From Salinicola avicenniae (GTDB taxonomy: Bacteria; Pseudomonadota; Gammaproteobacteria; Pseudomonadales; Halomonadaceae), in assembly GCF_023736115.1 (NCBI RefSeq), contig NZ_JAKQZC010000003.1, positions 62,001 through 126,000 on the forward strand: a stretch of DNA of 64,000 nt, in the 5' to 3' direction. The notes below the pieces were generated by a model. The model saw only the letters and a program-made list of their open reading frames with translations. It was not told the origin of the DNA and made no database searches. Positions within the stretch are counted from its first letter, which is position 1, and each line of letters starts with the position of its first letter. Made by a program: the position numbers and the translations under genes. This document shows, piece by piece, positions 1 through 8,214 of the stretch.

Positions 1-4
1 GATC

Positions 5-1000
5 CTACGCCGAGGGCTGTCCGGGAAGGTAGCGGCGAACCGCGCAAAGCTGTCGGTGATAGTCGCTGCCGCTGAGGCGGCGACACTCGATGCGCGCGTT
101 GTTGGTCGGCGCATGCAGCATGCGATCGCCACCCAGATAGAGCGCCACGTGGTCGACCCGAAGGCGCCCGCTGTCGTCGGGCTTTTCGAAGAAGAGCAGG
201 TCGCCGGCGGCCTGCCGGTCGATCGGGACGATCTGGCCGGTCTCGACCTGATCGCCGGTATCGCGAGGCAGGCGAATCCCGACGGCGGCAAACAGCGTAT
301 GCACCAGCCCGGAACAGTCATAGCCGAAGCTTGAGTTGCCGGCCCAGAGATAGCGCAGGCCGGCGAAGCGTCGCCCCAGTGTTTCCAGCATCGCTGCCGT
401 GGCGGGCGGACGCGGCGTGTCGACGCGCACGGTGTCGCGCGGCAGGTAGCCCCGCCCCAGCGCGCAGCGGACGTACACTCGCTCGGCATCATAGCGACTG
501 TCGGGGGCCGGGGGCTCGCCGAGTGGCTCTGCCGGGCGCAGGCGCGTCTGAAAGCTCAGTTTGACGGCCCGGTCGTTGGGTAGCCCCCGCAGCCAGGCAG
601 TTGGCGCGGCAATCGAGAGCCTGGCCGCCGCGTCGAATGGCTCATCAGGTGCCGTGCTGTCCGCGACCAGCTGATCGGCAGGCAGCCAGCCCGGATAGCC
701 TCGGGGATCCTGCGAGGAGGGCTGATCGGGGACCACGATGCGGCACCAGGCGCGGCCTTGGCTGTCTGTCGATCGCTCGAGAATCCTGACCGGGGTATCC
801 AACAGGGCTTGGGTCACCAGCAGCTTGTCGTGACAGAGGCGCGCCCGCGTCGTGTCATCGAGCGCGGCCAGCCACGGCTCGAGTCGCGGCGGTTGCTCGA
901 GCGCCGGTGCATCGATGCCGCGCGGTGCATCAGGCGAGCGCCAGAGACCGGCGACAGCCACGCCGATCCGTGCTCGATCCGTTGCCTGGACGCCGGCCAT
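5..1000 (-). CDS. YkfC-like NlpC/P60 endopeptidase (gamma-D-Glu-L-diamino acid), cytoplasmic
   Basis: 331 aa with no signal peptide. Two N-terminal SH3-like modules (about 10-110 and 125-195) precede an NlpC/P60 domain. The catalytic Cys229 is in DCSGL, the His284 in DHVALYLG and a third polar residue is His296 in MLHAP. The N-terminal pattern (LWRSPDAPRGID, then RGYPGWLP) resembles Bacillus YkfC, which cuts murein peptides after import. The stop codon lies at the very edge of the window, so the gene is complete. It starts 4 bp after the upstream OppA-like gene and is surely cotranscribed with it. Inferred role: trimming of imported muropeptides. A secreted hydrolase is less likely because no export signal is visible. 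Confidence 0.82.
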   Translation of the reverse strand: MAGVQATDRARIGVAVAGLWRSPDAPRGIDAPALEQPPRLEPWLAALDDTTRARLCHDKLLVTQALLDTPVRILERSTDSQGRAWCRIVVPDQPSSQDPRGYPGWLPADQLVADSTAPDEPFDAAARLSIAAPTAWLRGLPNDRAVKLSFQTRLRPAEPLGEPPAPDSRYDAERVYVRCALGRGYLPRDTVRVDTPRPPATAAMLETLGRRFAGLRYLWAGNSSFGYDCSGLVHTLFAAVGIRLPRDTGDQVETGQIVPIDRQAAGDLLFFEKPDDSGRLRVDHVALYLGGDRMLHAPTNNARIECRRLSGSDYHRQLCAVRRYLPGQPSA

Positions 1001-1004
1001 GCCG

Positions 1005-2603
1005 CTACTCCGAGAACTCGACCCAACGCGAAGGGTGGTCGTCCCCGACGTTGTCTTCCCAGCCGTCGATCTGCGGATTGACCAGGTTACGGGTGACGTA
1101 GGTCAGCATGGGAATAAAGGCATAGTCGTCCAGGGCCACGTTTTCGGCCTGCTCGAGCAGCGCCTCGCGGGCGTCGAGGTCCTGGGTCTGTGCAGCTTCA
1201 TCCATCAGTGCGTCGTAGTCGTCGCTGGCATAGGCGCCGTAATTGTTGCCCACCCCCGAGTGCAATAGCGTGAGGAAGTTCTCGGCATCATTGTAATCGG
1301 CGATCCAGCCAGCACGGGCGACGTCGAAATCCCCCTGCTGAATGGTCTGGTAGTGGACGGTGGCTTCCGAGTTGATCATCTCGACGTCGACGCCCAAGGG
1401 TTGCCACATCGCCGCCACGGCGATGGCGATCTTCTTGTGCTCGTCGCTGGTGTTGTAGCGCAGACGCAGATGCAGGGGATGGTCCGGTCCGTAGCCGGCC
1501 TCCTCGAGCAGCGATTTCGCCCGGGCCAGGCGGGCGTCCATGTCGTCGCTGCCGAGGTCCATCTGCTGTGCGTCATAGTGGTTCGTGCCCGGCGGCACCA
1601 TGGCCGTAGACGCCTTGAAGCTGCCGGCCATGATCTGCTCGGAAAGCACGTTGCGGCGAACCGTCAGGTTGAGTGCCTCGCGCACGCGCCTGTCGGCGGT
1701 GGCGTAGCCCTCGCGGTTGTTGAGCACGTAGTAGTAGGAGCCGAGCATCGGGCTCATGTGTGTGGCGTCGGGCAGGTTGTCGGTCAGCCACTGATAGCGG
1801 CTGGAGGGGTAGTCGCGCAGCACGTCGAGCTCGCCGGCACGGAAACGCGAGATGCCGGCATTGCGGTCCTCGACGGTGTAGTAGTTGACGCCATCGAGCG
1901 CGACCTCGTCGGCATCGTAATAGGTCGAGCTCTTCTCGACCGAGATGCGCGACTGGGAGACCCATTCGACCGGCTTGAACGCGCCGTTGGTCGCAATATG
2001 GTCCAGCTTGACCCAATCGCGGCCGTACTCGTCAACCAGGTGCTTGGGCACCGGGTAGGCGGTGTAATGGGTCAGCAGCTGGGGAAAGTAAGGCGTCGGG
2101 TGGTTGAGCGTGACCTTGAGCGTCCTGCCATCGTCGAGCGATTCGGCACCGAGCGTGTCGGCTTCGGCCTTGCCGGTGTTGATCGCCTCGGCGCCCTGGA
2201 TCGGGTAGAGCATGTAGGCGTACTTGGAGGCGTTCTCCGGCGCCAGCAGATGCTGCCAGCCGAACACGAAGTCTTCGGCGGTCACCGGCTCGCCGTCGGA
2301 CCACTCGGCGTCTTCACGCAGATGGAAGGTGTAGGTCTTGCCGTCGTCGGAAACGGCCCAGTCGGTTGCCATGCCCGGCAGCAGTTCGCCGTCCGGTGAT
2401 TGCTTCAGCAGCCCCTCGAACACGTCCATCAGCACCTGGGACTCCCACACGCCGCCGGAGACCTGCGACGTGTCGAAGGAGGCGAGTTCGCCCTGAACGC
2501 CGATGTTCAGCGTCTCGGCCAGGGCAGCAGGGGACGGCAGGGCAATGGCAAGTGCCACGGCGCTCAGTGGCAGCAGCGTGCGGGCGGCGAAGGGGGTTGG
2601 CAT
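1005..2603 (-). CDS. Oligopeptide ABC transporter substrate-binding protein (OppA/MppA-like), copy 1
   Basis: 532 aa SBP_bac_5 family protein. I chose the ATG at 2603 because it opens a clear signal peptide (MPTPFAARTLLPLSAVALAI..., cleavage near ALA-ETLNIG) and has GGAG about 10 bp upstream; a longer open frame to 2711 has no such signal. Family landmarks include the GELASFDTSQVSGG start, YTFHLREDAEWSDGEPVTAEDF and the C-terminal WIADYNDAENFLTLL segment. Periplasmic; binds oligopeptides, possibly murein tripeptide given the YkfC-like gene 4 bp downstream. It is a paralogue of the next gene (2778-4358). No permease or ATPase gene is in view; they may lie beyond the window start or elsewhere. 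Confidence 0.9.
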   Translation of the reverse strand: MPTPFAARTLLPLSAVALAIALPSPAALAETLNIGVQGELASFDTSQVSGGVWESQVLMDVFEGLLKQSPDGELLPGMATDWAVSDDGKTYTFHLREDAEWSDGEPVTAEDFVFGWQHLLAPENASKYAYMLYPIQGAEAINTGKAEADTLGAESLDDGRTLKVTLNHPTPYFPQLLTHYTAYPVPKHLVDEYGRDWVKLDHIATNGAFKPVEWVSQSRISVEKSSTYYDADEVALDGVNYYTVEDRNAGISRFRAGELDVLRDYPSSRYQWLTDNLPDATHMSPMLGSYYYVLNNREGYATADRRVREALNLTVRRNVLSEQIMAGSFKASTAMVPPGTNHYDAQQMDLGSDDMDARLARAKSLLEEAGYGPDHPLHLRLRYNTSDEHKKIAIAVAAMWQPLGVDVEMINSEATVHYQTIQQGDFDVARAGWIADYNDAENFLTLLHSGVGNNYGAYASDDYDALMDEAAQTQDLDAREALLEQAENVALDDYAFIPMLTYVTRNLVNPQIDGWEDNVGDDHPSRWVEFSE

Positions 2604-2777
2604 GAATCTCGAACTCCAGCTTGTTCTTGTCTCGCTCGTCTCGAACGAGCGCGATACGGATGGCAGGCCGCCACCGGTCAGGCCGCTACCTTCGCGCGTA
2701 CGCCCCGCCACGTCTAATTCAAATGGTGAATGGTGCGTTTCATCTGGCGAATATCGTGCATGACCGGTAGCCGCGGG

Positions 2778-4358
2778 TTACTCGTCGAGCGAGACCCAGC
2801 GCGAGGCGTGCATGTCGAGCGCATTGTCATGCCAGCCCTCGAGCGCCGGATTGACGAGGTTGCGCGAGCTGTAGGTGTAGATCGGCGTGAGCGGGTAGTC
2901 GGCAAGCGCCAGCGACTCGGCCTGTTGCATCAACTCGGCACGTTGGCCGGGGTCCTGCTCGGCATCCGATTGGCGCATCAGCGCATCGTACTCGTCGTCA
3001 TGGTAGTCGCCGTAATTGTTCGCCTCCGCGGAGAGCAGCTGCAGGAAGTTCTGGGCGTCGTCGTAGCTCGAGATCCAGGCGGCCCGCGCGACCTGGAAGT
3101 CCGCTTCCATCAGGTCGGCGTAGTGGATGTTGGCCTCTGTGTTGCGAAGCTCGACATCGACGCCGAGCGGTTCCCACATCGCCGCCACGGCGACCGCGAT
3201 CTGGCGGTGCTCGTCGCCGCTGTTGAAACGCAGCGTCAGTTCGAGCGGGTTATCGGGGGTATAGCCTGCCTCCTGCATCAACGCTCGGGCACGCGCTATC
3301 CGCGAGTCCATGTCGTCGTCGAGCCCCGGCTGGGATTGTGCCTGGTAGCCGCTGGTCCCCGGCGGCACCAGGGAGGAGGCCGGCTCGACGGCGCCTTTCA
3401 GTAGCTGTCGGGCAATTACCTCGCGGCGGATCGCCAGGCTCAGGGCCTCGCGGACGCGCGCATCGGCGACCGGCGAGTCGTCGTGCAGGTTGAAGACATA
3501 GTAGTAGGTGCCGAGCGAGGCAAAACGGTGCGTGGCATCCGGCAGGTTCTCCGAAAGTCGCGGATACTGCGCGGCCGGGTAGTCGCGCAGCACGTCCAGT
3601 TCACCGGCGCGGAATCGCTGGATGCCGGCGTTCTTGTCCTCCAGTGGATAGTAGTCGACCCCGTCGAGCGCGACATTGGCGGCGTCGTGATAGGCCGGGT
3701 TCTTCACCGTTTCCAGCTCGGTGTTGGCGGTCCAGCTCACCGGTTTGAAGGCGCCGTTGACGGCAATGTTCTCGGGGTTGCTCCAGTCATCGCCATACCT
3801 CTCGACGAGGTGTTGGGGAATCGGATAAGCGAAGGGCAGAACCAGCGTCTTGAGGAAATAGACCGTGGGTTCGGCCAGTGTGATCTGAAGCGTTTGTCCC
3901 TCGTCCAGCGAGGCCACGCCGAGGCTCTCGAGCGGTTTGTCACCGGCGTTGATCGCCCGGGCGTTGACCACCGGGTAGAGACGGTGCGCGTAGTTGGAGG
4001 CAGTCGCGGGGTCGACCTGGTGGCGGTAGGCATAGACGAAATCGTCGGCGGTGAGCGGTTCGCCGTCCGACCACTGGAGGTCGTCGCGCAGGTGGAAGGT
4101 GTAAGTGAGGCCGTCGTCCGAAATATCCCAGCGTTCGGCCGCGCCGGGGATGATCTGGCCGTCGCTGTCGATCGCGATCGGCCCTTCGAAGAGATCGCGC
4201 AGGACGTCCTCTTCCCACACGCCGCCGGTGATCCGGGCCGGGCTCAGCGAGGCGGGGTCGCCGGAGATTCCCATTTGCAGGGTGGCGGCCTGCAGCGGCA
4301 GGACGGTCAGGCTGGCGGCGGCGCCGATGGCGGTGGCAAGACGGGTGGCTGGCTTCAC
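2778..4358 (-). CDS. Oligopeptide ABC transporter substrate-binding protein (OppA/MppA-like), copy 2
   Basis: 526 aa SBP_bac_5 protein starting at GTG 4358, with GAGGGAA about 8 bp upstream. The signal peptide is roughly MKPATRLATAIGAAASLTVL...QAATLQMG. The mature part follows the same plan as copy 1 (SGDPASLSPARITGGVWEED; YTFHLRDDLQWSDGEP; WISSYDDAQNFLQLLS), so the two look like a tandem duplication that has diverged considerably. The 174-bp gap to copy 1 shows no strong terminator, so cotranscription with copy 1 and the endopeptidase is likely. Ligand specificity cannot be read from sequence. Confidence 0.9.
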   Translation of the reverse strand: MKPATRLATAIGAAASLTVLPLQAATLQMGISGDPASLSPARITGGVWEEDVLRDLFEGPIAIDSDGQIIPGAAERWDISDDGLTYTFHLRDDLQWSDGEPLTADDFVYAYRHQVDPATASNYAHRLYPVVNARAINAGDKPLESLGVASLDEGQTLQITLAEPTVYFLKTLVLPFAYPIPQHLVERYGDDWSNPENIAVNGAFKPVSWTANTELETVKNPAYHDAANVALDGVDYYPLEDKNAGIQRFRAGELDVLRDYPAAQYPRLSENLPDATHRFASLGTYYYVFNLHDDSPVADARVREALSLAIRREVIARQLLKGAVEPASSLVPPGTSGYQAQSQPGLDDDMDSRIARARALMQEAGYTPDNPLELTLRFNSGDEHRQIAVAVAAMWEPLGVDVELRNTEANIHYADLMEADFQVARAAWISSYDDAQNFLQLLSAEANNYGDYHDDEYDALMRQSDAEQDPGQRAELMQQAESLALADYPLTPIYTYSSRNLVNPALEGWHDNALDMHASRWVSLDE

Positions 4359-4438
4359 GGTGCGTTCCCTCGCGGCTGGATGGGTTTGGGTATCAATCGG
4401 CGCTTTCTGTCGCGCCAGGTTCTTGTGGTCTCGCCATG

Positions 4439-4479
4439 ATCTCGGCGGCAGTCAATCTCGGCGACAGTCAATCTCGGCG
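4439..4479. repeat. 16-bp tandem repeat, 2.6 copies
   Basis: The 9-mer ATCTCGGCG occurs three times at exact 16-bp spacing (4439-4447, 4455-4463, 4471-4479), joined by CAGTCA. It lies about 80 bp upstream of the second OppA-like gene, between that gene and divergent prfB. It may be a replication-slippage repeat or a repeated protein-binding site. Confidence 0.7.
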
Positions 4480-4551
4480 CCGAGCGGTGATTTTCCCACC
4501 TTAGCGCATTGCGCGCCGCCGCACAGCGCCGCCTGGCCGCTACCGGGCGGG

Positions 4552-4580
4552 ATGACGCTATGCCGGCCTTTGGCTACAAT
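4552..4580 (+). promoter_or_regulatory. Candidate sigma70 promoter of prfB
   Basis: ATGACG (4552-4557), 17-bp spacer, TACAAT (4575-4580), about 80 bp upstream of the prfB start. The -10 is strong and the -35 weak. This is pattern matching only. Confidence 0.45.
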
Positions 4581-4661
4581 AGGCGTCCTTTTTTCGGCGA
4601 GTCGGCCTGCGCCCCCGGCGGTGCGTACCGGCTCGCCCCTGGCGATGTTGGCAGGAGCCCC

Positions 4662-5760
4662 ATGCAAGAGATCAACCCGATCAACAACCTCATCAAGGAC
4701 CTGTCCGAACGGACAGACGTCCTGAGGGGGTATCTTTGACTATGCCGAGAAGCAGGATCGGCTAGAAGAAGTCTCCCGCGAACTGGAAAACCCGGACGTC
4801 TGGAACGACCCCGACTATGCCCAGAAGCTGGGCAAGGAGCGGGCGTCGCTGGCTGCCGTGGTCGAAACCATCGATACGCTCGATGCGGGCCTCGCCGACA
4901 ATCGCGAGCTGCTGGAGCTGGCGGTGATGGAGGAAGACGAGGAGACCGTCGAAGAGGTCAAGAAAGAACTCGGATATCTCGAAACCCAGCTCGACAAGCT
5001 GGAGTTCCGGCGCATGTTCTCCGGCGAGATGGACGAGAATAACGCCTATCTCGATATCCAGGCCGGCTCCGGCGGCACCGAGGCGCAGGACTGGGCTAAC
5101 ATGCTGCTGCGCATGTACTTGCGCTGGGCCGAGCACCACGGCTTCAAGGCGGAACTGACCGAGGTCTCCGCCGGCGAGGTGGCGGGTATCAAGTCGGCGA
5201 CCGTGCATATTCAGGGCGAGTACGCCTTCGGCTGGCTGCGCACCGAGACGGGCGTGCATCGCCTGGTGCGCAAGAGCCCGTTCGACTCCGGCGGCCGTCG
5301 CCACACGTCGTTTGCCTCCGTCTTTCTTTCGCCGGAGGTGGACGACAACTTCGAGGTCGAGATCAACCCGGCCGATCTGCGCACCGACACCTATCGCTCT
5401 TCCGGCGCCGGCGGTCAGCACGTCAACACCACCGACTCCGCCGTGCGTATTACCCACGAGCCGACCGGTATCGTGGTGGCGTGTCAGAGCCAGCGCAGCC
5501 AGCACGCCAACCGCGACTTCGCCATGAAACAGCTGCGGGCGAAGCTGTGGGAACATGAGATGCAGAAGCGCAACGAGGCGAAGCAGGCCGCCGAGGACTC
5601 CAAGGCCGATATCGGCTGGGGCAGCCAGATCCGCTCCTACGTGCTCGACGATCAGCGCATCAAGGATCTGCGCACCGGGGTGCAGTCGAGCAACTGCGAC
5701 AAGGTGCTCGATGGCGATCTGGATCAGTTTATCGAGGCGAGCCTCAAGCAAGGCCTCTGA
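4662..5760 (+). CDS. prfB: Peptide chain release factor 2 (programmed +1 frameshift)
   Basis: RF2 recognises UAA and UGA stop codons. The ATG at 4662 (AGGAG at 4653-4657) opens a 25-codon frame ending at an in-frame TGA (4737-4739). Reading resumes in the +1 frame at GAC 4738-4740, giving a 365-aa protein, the usual RF2 length. The frameshift signal is canonical: an internal Shine-Dalgarno-like AGGGGG (4725-4730) just before TATCTTTGAC. The RF2 codon-recognition tripeptide SPF ([10 protein letters not shown]) and the peptidyl-hydrolysis motif GGQ ([10 protein letters not shown]) are both present. lysS follows 211 bp downstream, the common bacterial order. The apparent truncation is normal autoregulation, not a pseudogene. 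Confidence 0.97.
4725..4740 (+). promoter_or_regulatory. RF2 programmed +1 frameshift site
   Basis: The mRNA carries an AGGGGG stimulator (4725-4730), TAT, the slippery CTT (4734-4736) and the stop TGA with a following C (4737-4740). When RF2 is scarce, ribosomes pausing at UGA slip +1 and make full-length RF2. The arrangement matches the textbook signal exactly. Confidence 0.95.
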
Positions 5761-5971
5761 CGCGCGTGTCTGCGCTCGACGAGGCGGTGTTGCGCCGAAG
5801 CTCATCCTGCTCATGGACAACCACGTCCACTCCGCGGATTCGCGTCGGTGCGCCTACCCTCGTCATCGCTCGAACCACGCGCAGTGCTGGCGGGTCGGGC
5901 GGACATTCAAACCCGCTACCGGCTCGCGGCTCGCGGCTCGCGGCTTAACTTTCTTTTCGACAGGCGATGAC

Positions 5972-7501
5972 ATGGCGAATCAGGACAATCCGCAAACCCC
6001 CTCCGAGGCACAAACCGACGCGCAGGAAGAAAACCGGCTGATCGCGGAGCGGCGTGCCAAGCTGGCGGCACGACGCGAGCAGGCGGCGGAGCAGGGCGGT
6101 AGCGCCTTCCCCAACGATTTTCGTCGCGACAGCTTGGCAGCGGACCTGCAGGCCGAACTGGGTGACAAGGAGAAGCCGGAGCTGGAGGCGCTGGATCGCC
6201 AGGCGTCGGTTGCCGGGCGCGTCATGCGCAAGCGCGGCCCATTCGTGGTGATTCAGGACGCCTCCGGCCAGATCCAGTTCTACGTCGACAAAAAAGGGCT
6301 ACCGGCCGAGCTGCTCGAGGATATCCAGAGCTGGGATATCGGTGACATCGTCGCCGGCACAGGGCCGGTTCACAAGTCCGGCAAGGGCGACCTCTACGTG
6401 ATGATCGTCGAGGCGAAGCTGCTGACCAAGAGCCTGCGTCCGCTGCCCGACAAGTTCCACGGCCTGACCGACCTCGAAGCGCGCTATCGCCAGCGCTACG
6501 TCGATCTGATCATGAATCCGCAGTCGCGGCGTGTGTTCGAAGTCCGTTCCGGCGTGATCGCGGCCATCCGCCGTTTCATGGTCGAGCGCGGCTTCATGGA
6601 AGTCGAAACACCGATGTTGCAGCCGATCCCCGGCGGTGCCACGGCGCGTCCGTTCACGACGCATCACAATGCGCTGGATATCGACATGTATCTGCGCATC
6701 GCGCCGGAGCTCTACCTCAAGCGCCTGGTCGTCGGCGGCTTCGAGCGCGTGTTCGAGATCAACCGCAATTTCCGCAACGAGGGGCTGTCGACCCGACACA
6801 ACCCCGAATTCACCATGCTCGAGTTCTACTGGGCCTACGCTGACTACCAGGATCTGCTCGATCTGACCGAAGCGATGATTCGTGAGGCGGCCCAAAGCGT
6901 GCTGGGCACCACCACTATCACTTACCAGGGCACCGAGTACGACCTGGGGCAGCCGTTCCAGCGGCTGACGCTGCGCCAGTCGATCCTCGAGTATGGTGAT
7001 GGCATCGGCGAGGGCGATATCGATACCGTGGAGGGGGCTGCGGCAGTCTGCGAGCGTCTGGGTATCGCCATCAAGCCGAGTTGGGGGCTGGGCAAGCTGC
7101 AGACGGAGATCTTCGAGGAAGTCGCCGAACACCGGCTCGACCAGCCGACCTTCATCACCGAGTACCCGGCCGAGGTCAGTCCGCTGGCGCGGCGCAACGA
7201 TACCAATCCGCACGTGACCGACCGCTTCGAATTCTTTGTTGGCGGGCGCGAACTGGCCAACGGCTTCTCCGAGCTCAACGACGCCGAAGATCAGGCCGAA
7301 CGCTTCGCCGCCCAGGTTGCCGAGAAGGATGCCGGCGATCTTGAAGCGATGTACTACGACGCCGACTACGTGCGCGCGCTGGAGTACGGCATGCCGCCGA
7401 CCGCGGGGGAAGGCATCGGCATCGACCGCCTGGTGATGCTGCTGACCGACAGTCCGTCGATTCGCGATGTGTTGCTCTTCCCGGCGATGCGTCCGGAATA
7501 A
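5972..7501 (+). CDS. lysS: Lysyl-tRNA synthetase, class II
   Basis: 509 aa. The ATG at 5972 starts the familiar hydrophilic N-terminus ([18 protein letters not shown]); the frame stays open far upstream, but that part is low-complexity and overlaps prfB in another frame. An OB-fold anticodon-binding domain (about 55-170; [20 protein letters not shown]) precedes a class II catalytic domain with [29 protein letters not shown] (motif 2) and [13 protein letters not shown] (motif 3). Charges tRNA-Lys in the cytoplasm. The 5' gap contains a short GGCTCGC triplet repeat (about 5921-5944). Confidence 0.97.
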   Translation: MANQDNPQTPSEAQTDAQEENRLIAERRAKLAARREQAAEQGGSAFPNDFRRDSLAADLQAELGDKEKPELEALDRQASVAGRVMRKRGPFVVIQDASGQIQFYVDKKGLPAELLEDIQSWDIGDIVAGTGPVHKSGKGDLYVMIVEAKLLTKSLRPLPDKFHGLTDLEARYRQRYVDLIMNPQSRRVFEVRSGVIAAIRRFMVERGFMEVETPMLQPIPGGATARPFTTHHNALDIDMYLRIAPELYLKRLVVGGFERVFEINRNFRNEGLSTRHNPEFTMLEFYWAYADYQDLLDLTEAMIREAAQSVLGTTTITYQGTEYDLGQPFQRLTLRQSILEYGDGIGEGDIDTVEGAAAVCERLGIAIKPSWGLGKLQTEIFEEVAEHRLDQPTFITEYPAEVSPLARRNDTNPHVTDRFEFFVGGRELANGFSELNDAEDQAERFAAQVAEKDAGDLEAMYYDADYVRALEYGMPPTAGEGIGIDRLVMLLTDSPSIRDVLLFPAMRPE

Positions 7502-7775
7502 CGCGAAGACGATACTCGTGCCGCCCAGCTGCGGCGTGGCGCGGTGCCTGGCGCGCCTCGTCGCCGATTGACGGCCTGGGCGCCTTGCCGTGAGGCGGCT
7601 GCCAGGCTGCCCTGGCGCCTGGCCAGCGCGAAACCACCCGGGGTCGCGTGCGGGGCTGGCGACATTGCGGCCCGCCTCCAAGAAACGCCATTGGTCACGA
7701 GCGCGACGAGCGCCCATAATGTCGGCGTTCTGCTATCTACCGGACTATGCCGGTTCTCATCACAGGGGTGACACC

Positions 7776-8162
7776 ATGAAGCTGCTCAACCGTTCCGCAC
7801 TCAGCGTGAAGCCCACTCAGGCATTCGTCGACTGGGTCAACTCACTGGAGCCCACCGTTGGCGACGACGATCTCACGCTCGATGATATCCGCGGCGAGAA
7901 CACCGTCTACCTGATTCCCGAGATGGACACGCCGGAGGCGCTCAACGCCTACGTGGCGGAGCGCTACGTGGATATCCTCGATAGCGAGCTGCGTGCCTGG
8001 GAAGAAGATGAGCGGCAGTGGCCGGAAACGCTGGATTGGGCATTGTTCAATGCCTTTCTCGTCGTCGAACACAGCTACCTGGCTGTCGATCTCGATGACG
8101 AGGCGGCGATCGAGGTGTCGGAGGTCGACGACGCGCTGCTGATGGAGACCGACGAAGAGTGA
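7776..8162 (+). CDS. Conserved acidic protein of unknown function
   Basis: 128 aa, very acidic (many D/E, ending METDEE), with no signal peptide or membrane segment. Starts at ATG 7776, preceded by a weak GGGG-type ribosome site. Segments such as LSVKPTQAFVDWVNSLEP and ENTVYLIPEMDTPEALNAYV look like an uncharacterised family of similar length that I recall from pseudomonads; I do not know its role. It stands alone, 274 bp after lysS and 52 bp before an MFS gene. Composition is like its neighbours, so it is a resident gene rather than a recent arrival. Confidence 0.75.
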   Translation: MKLLNRSALSVKPTQAFVDWVNSLEPTVGDDDLTLDDIRGENTVYLIPEMDTPEALNAYVAERYVDILDSELRAWEEDERQWPETLDWALFNAFLVVEHSYLAVDLDDEAAIEVSEVDDALLMETDEE

Positions 8163-8214
8163 GTGTGTGGGCTGATCTTCGAGGAATGACGGCGTCGGCG
8201 TGCCCGGCGGGTAG

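Larger units (their letters stand above)
4359..4661. other. Intergenic region between divergent oppA-like gene and prfB
   Basis: A 303-bp divergent promoter region. It holds the 16-bp tandem repeat (4439-4479) on the oppA side and a candidate sigma70 promoter for prfB (4552-4580). No credible gene is seen here. Confidence 0.7.

Noticed and set aside
4509-4739. Short frame ending at a TGA inside prfB, looking like a truncated or broken gene
   Set aside because: It is the normal first part of RF2 before the programmed +1 frameshift; the full gene is intact.
5921-5944. GGCTCGC triplet repeat before lysS as a possible CRISPR or mobile end
   Set aside because: Only three 7-bp units without spacers; a simple slippage repeat.
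5555-5971. In-frame N-terminal extension of lysS
   Set aside because: It overlaps prfB in another frame and carries an Arg/Ser-rich translation unlike any synthetase; ATG 5972 fits the family.
6299-7717. 472-codon open frame opposite lysS
   Set aside because: Antisense shadow of lysyl-tRNA synthetase with Arg/His-rich low-complexity sequence.
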